Assembly (NCBI GenBank): GCA_900540495.1
Contig: UQGA01000005.1
Coordinates: 1-64,000 of the forward strand
Reading direction: 5' to 3'
Source: an uncultured Eubacteriales bacterium
GTDB lineage: Bacteria; Bacillota; Clostridia; Christensenellales; CAG-138
Length of the DNA stretch: 64,000 bases
Shown here: positions 43,541 through 50,819 of the stretch, piece by piece
Layout: every line of letters starts with the position of its first letter
Position numbering within the stretch: position 1 is the first letter of the stretch
Translations under genes and position numbers: made by a program
The notes under the pieces: model-generated
The model's database searches: none
What the model saw: only the letters and a program-made list of their open reading frames with translations
What the model was told of the DNA's origin: nothing

Positions 43541-44419
43541 TCAAACCTTTTCCGTCATGCTGCGGCCAAGGAAGCCCGTGGGCCGCACCAGCAGCACGAC
43601 GATGAGTACGGCGAACACCACCGCGTCCGTCCAGTCCGAAAGGCCGATCGCCGTCACGATGACCTCCGCAAAGCCGATGGCCAGTCCCCCGATCATCGCG
43701 CCGGGGATGGAGCCGATGCCGCCGAGCACCGCCGCCACGAATGCCTTGAGGCCCAGCAGGGAGCCGATGGTCGGGTTCACGATCGGATACCGGCAGCAGT
43801 ACAGCACCGCGCCGATGCCCGCCAGCGCCGAACCGATGGCGAACGTAAAGGTGATGGTATTGTTGATGTTGATGCCCATGAGCTGCGCGGCGCCGGTGTC
43901 CTCGGAGACGGCGCGCATGGCCTTGCCCATGCGGGTCTTCTGCACGAGGAACGTGAGCGCCACCATCGAGACGACCGACACCACGATCGTGACGATCGCG
44001 CTCAGGCTGATGGACAGCGAGCCCAGCTGATACGTGACCGACGGGATGATCTTCGTCGCCGGGAACGAGCGCGTGTTGGCCGTCCAGATGAGCTGGGCGA
44101 GATTTTGCAGCAGCAGCGAAACGCCGATGGCCGTGATCAGCAGCGAGATGCGCGGCGCAGAGCGGAGCGGCCGGTACGCCACCTCCTCGATGACGACCGA
44201 CAGCGCCACGCAACCGATGATCGTCAGCAGCACGGCCAACGCCGGGTGTATGCCGGCGGCAATGGTCAGCAGCGCGATGTAGCCGCCGATCATGATGACG
44301 TCGCCGTGCGCAAAGTTGAGCAGCATGATGATGCCGTATACCATGCTGTACCCGAGCGCCACAAGCGCGTAGATGCTGCCGAGCTGTAACCCGTTGATGA
44401 ACTGCGATAGAATCAGCAT
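43541..44419 (-). CDS. livH: Branched-chain amino acid ABC transporter permease LivH
   Basis: A 292-residue permease with about eight hydrophobic segments. It opens with FINGLQLGSIYALVALGYSMVYGIIMLLNFAHGDV, the LivH N-terminal signature, and ends with GGIGSIPGAMIGGLAIGFAEV before the last helix. Second gene after livJ, with a structured 175-base gap before it. Confidence 0.93.
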   Translation of the reverse strand: MLILSQFINGLQLGSIYALVALGYSMVYGIIMLLNFAHGDVIMIGGYIALLTIAAGIHPALAVLLTIIGCVALSVVIEEVAYRPLRSAPRISLLITAIGVSLLLQNLAQLIWTANTRSFPATKIIPSVTYQLGSLSISLSAIVTIVVSVVSMVALTFLVQKTRMGKAMRAVSEDTGAAQLMGININNTITFTFAIGSALAGIGAVLYCCRYPIVNPTIGSLLGLKAFVAAVLGGIGSIPGAMIGGLAIGFAEVIVTAIGLSDWTDAVVFAVLIVVLLVRPTGFLGRSMTEKV

Positions 44420-44553
44420 GCGGGGACTCCCATCCTTTCCCTGCGCGCCCCGCCGCAGCAGGCAGAGCGCAAAACCGGTGTGGTCATTTCGGATATGCCG
44501 CGGCGCGGGACGGGCATAGCCCGGCCCGCGCTGTCGCGGCGGTCGTTCCGATC

Positions 44554-44588
44554 CGCCGTCCGCCCGGCGCTCGGCCGGGCGGGCGGCG
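44554..44588. other. Intercistronic hairpin between livJ and livH
   Basis: A 15-bp GC-rich stem (44554-44568 with 44574-44588, one G-T) immediately after the livJ stop, without a T-run. Such stem-loops commonly protect the upstream mRNA so that the binding protein is made in excess over the membrane parts. The remaining gap to livH holds no gene. Confidence 0.6.
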
Positions 44589-44594
44589 CGTTGC

Positions 44595-45806
44595 TCAGTA
44601 CTTGCCCCAGAAGGCCTCTGCGCCGTCCTTGATCTGGATGATCGCGGCGCTCTTCTCCGGATTGTTGAACTCGTCGTAGGTCACGTGGCCGGTCACGCAC
44701 TCCATGTCGGTGGCGTTGAGCGCGTCGATGACGGCCTGCTTGTATTCGTCGCTGCCGACGGTCAGGCTGCTGTCAACCTTCTCCAGCGCGGCAAACAGGA
44801 TCGCGGCGGCGTCGTACGCCTGCGCGGCGAACATGTTCGGCGCGCTGTCATACTTGGCCTCGTACGCGGCGATGAACGTCTGCACGGCCTCGGTCGTGTC
44901 GTTCTTCGAGTAGCCGGCGCAGTAGTACGCACCCTCGAGCAGCGAAGCATCCTCGACAACCGAGAGAACCGTATCCCAGCCGTCGGCGCCGAGCATCGTG
45001 GCGGTCACGCCGGCAGCGTTGGCCTGCGTGGCGACGAGCGCGACGACGCTGTAATAGTCAGGGACGAACAGCACGTCGGGGTTCTTGGACGCGATGGTCG
45101 TGAGCTGGCTCATGAAGTCCACCGCACCGTCGGCATAGCTCTCTTCCGCAACGATCTCGAGACCCAGCTCGGCCGCCTTCTCCTTGAACGAGTCGGTCAG
45201 ACCGACGGAGTAGTCGATGCCGGTATTAAAGAGGATGGCAGCGGTCTTGGCGCCCAGCTCGTCATAGGCGAACGTCGCCATCTTCTCGCCCTGGAACGGA
45301 TCGATGAAGCAGGAGCGGAACATGTTCTCATACACCGCGCCGGAATCCGGATCGACCGTAACGGCAGCCGCCGTGGCGGAAGCGGTGATCATGGGCATGT
45401 TGTCCGCCTGCGATTCCACAACGACCGCGATGGTGGGGCCGGTGGTCACGTCGCCGATGATGGCGGCGACGCCCTGATCCACAAGCGAGTTGTAGCCGGT
45501 GACGGCCTTGGCGGAATCGCCCTCTTCGTCATACTCGACCAGCTCGATCTGCTTGCCGTTCATGCCGCCGGCAGCATTGTACTCCTCCACATAGAGGCGC
45601 ACGCCGTTGGCCACGGCCACGCCATACTCGGCAACCTCGCCGGTGAGCGGCGCCAGAAGGCCGATCTTGAGCGCTTCGCCGTCGCCGGACGCATTGGCGT
45701 CGCCCGGCTGGTCGGCGTCGCCGGCAGGCTCCTGCGAGCAGGCGGCAAACGCGAAGCAGCTTGCCGCCAGCAGGGCGGCAACGATCAGACTGATGATCTT
45801 CTTCAT
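44595..45806 (-). CDS. livJ: Branched-chain amino acid ABC transporter substrate-binding lipoprotein LivJ
   Basis: A 403-residue extracellular binding protein. The signal peptide ends in a lipobox (AACSQEP, lipid-attached Cys22). A Gly/Asp/Ala linker follows, then a type I periplasmic-binding fold (LKIGLLAPLTGEVAEYGVAVANGVRLYVEEYNAAGG). ATG at 45806 has GGAGG eight bases upstream; the in-frame ATG at 45821 overlaps that site. First structural gene of livJHMGF and preceded by a terminator-like hairpin. Substrate is inferred from the family: leucine, isoleucine, valine or similar. Confidence 0.92.
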   Translation of the reverse strand: MKKIISLIVAALLAASCFAFAACSQEPAGDADQPGDANASGDGEALKIGLLAPLTGEVAEYGVAVANGVRLYVEEYNAAGGMNGKQIELVEYDEEGDSAKAVTGYNSLVDQGVAAIIGDVTTGPTIAVVVESQADNMPMITASATAAAVTVDPDSGAVYENMFRSCFIDPFQGEKMATFAYDELGAKTAAILFNTGIDYSVGLTDSFKEKAAELGLEIVAEESYADGAVDFMSQLTTIASKNPDVLFVPDYYSVVALVATQANAAGVTATMLGADGWDTVLSVVEDASLLEGAYYCAGYSKNDTTEAVQTFIAAYEAKYDSAPNMFAAQAYDAAAILFAALEKVDSSLTVGSDEYKQAVIDALNATDMECVTGHVTYDEFNNPEKSAAIIQIKDGAEAFWGKY

Positions 45807-45842
45807 TTTCGTTTCCTCCATGATTCGATTTCCTCATTTATA

Positions 45843-45879
45843 CAAAAACATCGGCTCCGCTCTTGAACGGCGCCGATGT
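45843..45879 (-). terminator. Terminator-like hairpin in the liv leader (attenuator candidate)
   Basis: On the minus strand a stem of about 11 bp (ACATCGGC.. with GCCGATGT) is followed at once by TTTTTG, 37 bases before the livJ start and 22 bases after the stop of a small upstream ORF. It could end the small gene's transcript or act as a regulated attenuator of the liv operon. Confidence 0.65.
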
Positions 45880-45901
45880 GATTGCCATCCGGCAGGCCGG
45901 T

Positions 45902-46123
45902 TCAAAAAGCGGGCGTTCGGCGCACAAGCGCCGGAATAATGCGGATGCCCGACAGTACCGCGACACGGCGGACCAGGCCGGCAAATACGCCCAAAATAAG
46001 GGAAACGCCCAACAGACGGCTGCCGGGCGCGACAAAAGCAACGGAAGCGGCGGCGCAACAGGCCGCGCCGCAGAAAGCGAACGCCCGTTCACAGGTCTTT
46101 GCATTCCCGTTCGGCTGCGCCAT
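45902..46123 (-). CDS. Small hydrophobic protein, possibly a leader ORF of the liv operon
   Basis: A 73-residue ORF (MAQPNGNAKTCERAFAF...) with AAAGGAG ten bases upstream of its ATG at 46123 and a consensus promoter 62 bases further upstream. The middle is hydrophobic enough for two transmembrane helices (about 12-31 and 36-55). The last 40 residues are full of Leu, Ile and Val, nearly half of all residues. It ends just before a terminator hairpin in front of livJ. Could be a small membrane protein or a leader that senses branched-chain amino acid supply. No homologue is recognised. Confidence 0.5.
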   Translation of the reverse strand: MAQPNGNAKTCERAFAFCGAACCAAASVAFVAPGSRLLGVSLILGVFAGLVRRVAVLSGIRIIPALVRRTPAF

Positions 46124-46184
46124 TTCCGTGCGTCTCCTTTCTGCAAACCGGGTCGGCTCGACGCCAAACCCTGATAATGCAGAT

Positions 46185-46213
46185 AATCTACCATCATTGA
46201 CGGGGTTTGTCAA
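46185..46213 (-). promoter_or_regulatory. Promoter of the small ORF / liv leader
   Basis: Minus-strand TTGACA (46208-46213), 17-base spacer, TAGATT (46185-46190), preceded by an AT-rich UP-like tract. Confidence 0.85.
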
Positions 46214-46282
46214 GCAAAAATCATATATTTTATATGGATTTTTTTGTACGGGGCGATTTCCATGCGAATGCGCGGGGCTTTG

Positions 46283-46453
46283 CGCCCCACAGCCGCGGGA
46301 GAGACGGAATACGCGAAACGCCTGCAAGATCAACCGGCATCCCCGCCCCACAGCCACGGGATGGGCGCCGGTTCGATCCGCTCCATGGGCGGCGCCGCGG
46401 CGCCGCCCCACAGCCGCGGGAGAGACGGAATACGCGAAACGCCTGCAAGATCA
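46283..46453. repeat. Exact 50-bp direct repeat pair
   Basis: Copy 1 (46283-46332) and copy 2 (46404-46453) are identical over 50 bases, starts 121 bases apart. Each is followed by a related block ending in CACGGGATGGGC, which in the second copy is the last coding part of the adjacent phosphoesterase gene. So the end of that gene and its downstream flank were duplicated. Confidence 0.85.
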
Positions 46454-46476
46454 GCCAAGATCAGCCGGCGTTCCCC

Positions 46477-47565
46477 CTACAGCCACGGGATGGGCACGTC
46501 CCCCTGCTCGCCGGCGGGATCGAACGAATGGTTCTCCTCGCGGTGTTCCGGCGTGTCGTAATAGACAAAATCGTCGCGCAACGGAGAGTACGAAAGGATA
46601 TGGATGACCCCGGCGGCCTCGTCCACCTGCATCAGGCGCAGATACCCGTCCCCGCCGGTCTGCCCGGCGGCCTGGTAGTTGCAAATCATCTGGAGCACGG
46701 TGCGCTCGGCCGCGCCGTCGCCGTCGTCGTCAAAGGTCGCCGGCACGCAGGCGCTGTTGTACCGGTGCCCGCAGAGCACGAGGTACAGGTTCGGGTTGCG
46801 GGCCACCACGCCGTCATAGAGCAGCTCGCCCTGATCGGTCAGCGTGCAGTCGTGGTTGAAATAGCTGTGTACGCACAGCGCGCCGATGCGGTCCGGGTAG
46901 GCGGCAAACGTCGCGTTGAGCCAGTCAACGGCGGCCTCATCGATATGATAGCCCATGTAGACGAACAGGAAGCCGGTATCCCCCACATCGATCAGGTCAA
47001 AGTGTCCGCGGTTGTTCTCATAGCTGCCGCCGTACCACGGCTTGCCCGCCATGCGCGCCTCGCCAAAGTAGGTCCCGTAAACGGTGTAATCGCAATCGCG
47101 GAGGCTGGTGCCCACGTCGTGGTTGCCCGCGCAGACGCCGTACGGGATCTCGTCAAGCGTCCGCATCGCCTCGTCCGCCACGGCCCACTGCCGCGCGTCG
47201 TCCCGGTTGTGTACCAGATCGCCGGTGTGGACCACATAGACGAGGGACAGCCGCTCGGCGTTCTCCTGCAAAAAGCGCGTCTGGTCGCGGAACAGGGCGG
47301 GATACTTCCGGCTGTAGTGCTGCGTGTCGGACAGCCAGGCGATGGTATACGCCCCCTCGGGCGGCCGCAGCGGGTCGGGCGCGGGCGTGGGCGTCGGCGC
47401 TGGGGTGGCCGTCGGCGTTGCGAGCGGCTGCACCAGCACTGGCACGGCCGTCTCCCCGCCGTTTGCCTCCGGCCCCACGTGCGCCGGCGCGCAGCCGGCG
47501 GCGAGGGCAAGGAGCAGCAGCGCAAGCAAAATCGATACGATTGGGCGGCGGCACGGCTTCTTCAT
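46477..47565 (-). CDS. Lipoprotein with calcineurin-like phosphoesterase domain
   Basis: A 362-residue surface lipoprotein: signal peptide with lipobox LAAGC (Cys near residue 25), a Pro/Thr linker (TPTATPAPTPTPAP), then a metallophosphoesterase domain with WLSDTQHY, HTGDLVH, GNHDVG, a late HSYFNHD and LCGHRY. It should act outside the cell on phosphorylated compounds. ATG at 47565 begins the signal peptide (KKPCRRPIVSILLALLLLALAAGC). The final codons (PIPWL) and stop lie in the duplicated block described above. Confidence 0.85.
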   Translation of the reverse strand: MKKPCRRPIVSILLALLLLALAAGCAPAHVGPEANGGETAVPVLVQPLATPTATPAPTPTPAPDPLRPPEGAYTIAWLSDTQHYSRKYPALFRDQTRFLQENAERLSLVYVVHTGDLVHNRDDARQWAVADEAMRTLDEIPYGVCAGNHDVGTSLRDCDYTVYGTYFGEARMAGKPWYGGSYENNRGHFDLIDVGDTGFLFVYMGYHIDEAAVDWLNATFAAYPDRIGALCVHSYFNHDCTLTDQGELLYDGVVARNPNLYLVLCGHRYNSACVPATFDDDGDGAAERTVLQMICNYQAAGQTGGDGYLRLMQVDEAAGVIHILSYSPLRDDFVYYDTPEHREENHSFDPAGEQGDVPIPWL

Positions 47566-47723
47566 GATAGCAGTATACCACAGTTTTGTCCCCTGCGGTG
47601 CTTTGGTAGACGAATTTTCGTATCCTGCGCGGCGATTTGCGCGCACGGCGTTGCCAAGGGCGGGCGGCGCATGGTAAAATGAACTTCAAACCATCCTCTG
47701 CGCACGGAAAGGGGGCTGCCGCA

Positions 47724-47936
47724 ATGATCATTACATGGGTCCTGGCCGTGGTGTTGGCGGGCGTCGGGCTGTTCCTCGCGCTCAGGCCGGCGCTGTTCTG
47801 GCGCTTTGCCGAACGATGGAAGTCCTACTATGCGGACGAGCCGTCGGACCTGTACATCAACAGTTCGCGCATTGCGGGCGCGGCGCTCACGGTGTGCGCC
47901 GTGACCGTCGCCGTGCTGCCATACGTGCTGCCATAG
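47724..47936 (+). CDS. Small two-helix membrane protein, DUF6199-like
   Basis: A 70-residue protein with two hydrophobic helices (about 3-22 and 50-69) around a polar loop RFAERWKSYYADEPSDLYINSSRIAG, the pattern of small DUF6199-type proteins. AAAGGGGG lies nine bases before ATG 47724. Function unknown. Confidence 0.7.
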   Translation: MIITWVLAVVLAGVGLFLALRPALFWRFAERWKSYYADEPSDLYINSSRIAGAALTVCAVTVAVLPYVLP

Positions 47937-47965
47937 CCCGGCGGAACAATCCCCGCATGTTTTTC

Positions 47966-47994
47966 TTGCAGAGGAACCGCCGCATGGATATAAT
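47966..47994 (+). promoter_or_regulatory. Promoter of the DUF1015/aspartate kinase operon
   Basis: TTGCAG (47966-47971), 17-base spacer, TATAAT (47989-47994), 47 bases before the DUF1015 start. Confidence 0.85.
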
Positions 47995-48041
47995 AAGGAA
48001 ATACACCGGCATCTGCCGGGGAGTTTTGGGAGGTTAACCGC

Positions 48042-49373
48042 ATGGATCGGTATCAGAACAACGTCGGCGTACTCGTTCCGAACATCATGCTCCCCCCGAA
48101 GGGGACGGATTTTGAAAAGTGGGCGGTCGTCGCATGCGACCAGTATACGTCCCAGCCCGAATACTGGGAGGAGGTGCGACGCCTGACGGACGGCGCGCCC
48201 ACCACGCTCGATCTGATCCTGCCGGAGGCGTATCTCGGCGCGCCGGACGAGGCGCAGCGCATTGATGCGATCCGCACGAATATGGCGGGCTATCTGCGCC
48301 ACGGCGTGCTCAAAAAGCACGAGCAGGGCTTCGTACTGGTCCGGCGCACGGTTGCCGGGCGGACGCGCCGCGGGCTGGTCATGGCGCTCGATCTCGAGCA
48401 ATATGATTATCGTAAGGGATCGACCACGCTCATCCGCGCCACGGAGGGGACGATCGAATCGCGCATCCCGCCCCGCCTGCGCATCCGCGAAGGCGCCAAG
48501 CTGGAACTGCCGCACATCCTCGTGCTCATTGACGATCCGGGCCGCACAGTCATCGAACCACTTGCGGCGCGGGCGGACGAGATGGAGCTGCTCTACGATA
48601 CCGACCTCATGCTCGGCGGCGGGCACATCGAGGGCCGCCTCGTCTCCGACAGCGAAATGATCCGCGGCGTGTTGCAGGCGCTGGCCGCGCTGACCGATCC
48701 GGCCGCCTTCCGCGAAAAGTACGGCGACCAGGCGCCGCTGCTGTTCGCCATGGGCGACGGCAACCACAGCTTTGCCACCGCCAAGGCCAACTGGGAGCGC
48801 ATCAAGGCCACGCTCAAGCCGGGAATCCGGCGCACGCATGCGGCGCGCTTTGCTCTCGTAGAGGTGGAGAACGTCCACGACGAGGGCATCGTATTCGAGC
48901 CCATCCACCGCGTCCTCTTCGGCATGGACGGCCGGCAGGCCGTGGAGCGCCTTGCCGCCAAGCTCGCCGAGCAGAACGGCGGCGGCGTAGAGACGCGCTG
49001 GTTTGAAGCCGACGGCCCCGCCGCCATGGCCGTAGAGCAGGGCCATGCGCTGCCGTTCTTCTTCCGGGGCGGGCAGGGCGCGTTCCTCGTGCGCGAGCCG
49101 GCGCAGCAGTTGGCCGTGGGCACGCTGCAGAACGCCATCGACGCGTTGCTGGCGGAAACGTCGGGCGCGTCGGTCGATTATATCCACGGCGACGACGTGG
49201 TGCGCTCGCTGGCCGCGCGCGAGAACACGGTCGGCTTCCTGTTGCCGGCCATGGAGAAATCGCAGCTGTTCCCGACCGTCGTGTTCGACGGCGCGCTGCC
49301 GCGCAAGACCTTCTCCATGGGCGAGGCCAATGAAAAGCGCTACTACATGGAGTGCCGACAGATCGCAAGATAG
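48042..49373 (+). CDS. DUF1015-family protein
   Basis: A 443-residue protein of the DUF1015 family. It starts VGVLVPNIMLPPKGTDFEKWAVVACDQYTSQPEYWEE and contains LFAMGDGNHSFATAK, a conserved loop with a likely metal- or substrate-binding His. The function is not established; elsewhere these genes often neighbour serine biosynthesis genes. Here the aspartate kinase gene follows 42 bases downstream under the same promoter, again pointing to amino-acid metabolism. GGGAGG precedes the ATG. Confidence 0.85.
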   Translation: MDRYQNNVGVLVPNIMLPPKGTDFEKWAVVACDQYTSQPEYWEEVRRLTDGAPTTLDLILPEAYLGAPDEAQRIDAIRTNMAGYLRHGVLKKHEQGFVLVRRTVAGRTRRGLVMALDLEQYDYRKGSTTLIRATEGTIESRIPPRLRIREGAKLELPHILVLIDDPGRTVIEPLAARADEMELLYDTDLMLGGGHIEGRLVSDSEMIRGVLQALAALTDPAAFREKYGDQAPLLFAMGDGNHSFATAKANWERIKATLKPGIRRTHAARFALVEVENVHDEGIVFEPIHRVLFGMDGRQAVERLAAKLAEQNGGGVETRWFEADGPAAMAVEQGHALPFFFRGGQGAFLVREPAQQLAVGTLQNAIDALLAETSGASVDYIHGDDVVRSLAARENTVGFLLPAMEKSQLFPTVVFDGALPRKTFSMGEANEKRYYMECRQIAR

Positions 49374-49415
49374 CGGCACGGCAATATCAAGGGGACGGGA
49401 GAGACAGAAACCAAT

Positions 49416-50732
49416 ATGGCGATCAAGATGACCAAATTCGGCGGCAGCTCCATGGCGGACGCCACACAGTTTGCCAAGGTGCGCGCCATTATCGAAGCGG
49501 ACAAAGCGCGTCAGTTTGCGGTGCCGTCCGCGCCGGGCAAGCGGTTCCCGGGCGACGACAAGATCACGGACCTGCTGTACCTGTGCCACGCGCAACAGGC
49601 CGAGGGCGTACCGTTTTACGACACGTTTGACACCATCGCCGAACGATATGTCGAGATCGAGCGGGCGCTCGGGCTGTCCACGCACATCGAAGCGGAGCTC
49701 AACGCCGTGCGCAAGAACCTTGAAAACGGCGCGAGCGAGGACTACATCGCCAGCCGCGGCGAATACCTCAACGCGCTGCTGCTGGCCGACTACCTGGGCT
49801 TTGAATTCATGGACGCGGCAGAGCTGATCTGCTTCCATTCCGACGGCACGTACGACGACGAGACCACGCAAAAATGGACGCAACGGCTCGAAGGGCGCAC
49901 GCGGCTGGTCATCCCCGGCTTTTACGGCCGCAAGCGCGACGGCAGCATCAAGACGTTCTCGCGCGGCGGGTCGGATATCACCGGCGCAATCGTCGCGCGC
50001 GCCGTCCACGCCGACGTGTACGAAAACTGGACGGACGTGTCCGGCTTCCTGATGGCGGACCCGCGCATCGTCAAGGACCCGAAGGTCATCCGCACCGTCA
50101 CGTATTCCGAGCTGCGCGAGCTCTCCTACATGGGCGCGACCGTGCTGCATGAGGATTCCATCTTCCCCGTGCGCAAGGCGCATATCCCCATCAACGTGCG
50201 CAACACCAACGCACCCGACGAACCCGGCACCATGGTTGTGCCGGACAGCTACCTGCAATATTACCGGCGCGAGGGCGTGCTTACGGGCGTGGCCGGCCGC
50301 ACCGGGTTCACGGTCATCACCGTGTTCAAGGACAACATGCACAACGAGATCGGCTTTGGCTATCGCCTGCTGCGCGTGCTCGACCGCTACAACATCTCGT
50401 TTGAACACGTCCCCTCCGGCATCGACACCATGTCGCTGGTCATCGCGGACAACAAGCTCAAGGAGCACCTTGAGACCGTCCTGCGCGAGATCCGGCGCGA
50501 CTGCAACCCGAAGACCGTGGAACTGCAATCGAACATGGCGCTCATCGCCACCGTGGGCAAGGGCATGGTGCGCAGCATCGGTACCGCCGCCAAACTGTTC
50601 AACGCGCTCTACGAGGCCGGCATCAACGTGCGCATGATCGACCAGGGTTCGTCGGAAATGAACATCATCGTCGGGGTCGAAAGCGGCGATTTTGAGGCCG
50701 CCGTGCGCGCCATTTACGATGCGTTCGCCTGA
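49416..50732 (+). CDS. Aspartate kinase
   Basis: Phosphorylates aspartate, the first step towards lysine, threonine and methionine. The 438-residue product has the kinase motifs KFGGSSM (residues 7-13) and TFSRGGSDITGA, and two C-terminal ACT domains (about 290-438, with GRTGFTVITVFKDNMHNEIGFG and ATVGKGMVRSIGTAAKLFNALYEAGINVRMIDQGSSEMNIIVGV) for allosteric control by end products. Which of the several aspartokinase types it is cannot be read here. Terminator follows. Confidence 0.93.
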   Translation: MAIKMTKFGGSSMADATQFAKVRAIIEADKARQFAVPSAPGKRFPGDDKITDLLYLCHAQQAEGVPFYDTFDTIAERYVEIERALGLSTHIEAELNAVRKNLENGASEDYIASRGEYLNALLLADYLGFEFMDAAELICFHSDGTYDDETTQKWTQRLEGRTRLVIPGFYGRKRDGSIKTFSRGGSDITGAIVARAVHADVYENWTDVSGFLMADPRIVKDPKVIRTVTYSELRELSYMGATVLHEDSIFPVRKAHIPINVRNTNAPDEPGTMVVPDSYLQYYRREGVLTGVAGRTGFTVITVFKDNMHNEIGFGYRLLRVLDRYNISFEHVPSGIDTMSLVIADNKLKEHLETVLREIRRDCNPKTVELQSNMALIATVGKGMVRSIGTAAKLFNALYEAGINVRMIDQGSSEMNIIVGVESGDFEAAVRAIYDAFA

Positions 50733-50765
50733 GCAGCGTCCCACCCGCGCAAAACCAAAAAACGG

Positions 50766-50791
50766 AAAGCCCCCGATCGGGGGCTTTTTTG
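50766..50791 (+). terminator. Terminator after aspartate kinase
   Basis: AAAGCCCCC-GATC-GGGGGCTTTTTTG: a compact stem with a long T-run, 34 bases after the stop. Confidence 0.92.
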
Positions 50792-50819
50792 TTCCTGTCG
50801 GGCGCGGCCGCCCGCCGTT

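Larger units (their letters stand above)
46124..46476. other. Gap holding the liv leader promoter and duplicated blocks
   Basis: About 350 bases between the small ORF and the end of the phosphoesterase lipoprotein gene. No further gene. The left part holds the leader promoter and an AT-rich tract (46215-46250); the right part holds a pair of 50-bp direct repeats and extra copies of the phosphoesterase gene's end. Confidence 0.6.

Noticed and set aside
47562..50744. 1,060-codon minus-strand ORF opposite DUF1015 and aspartate kinase
   Set aside because: Same reason: both plus-strand genes are clearly real and this frame has no motif or ribosome site.
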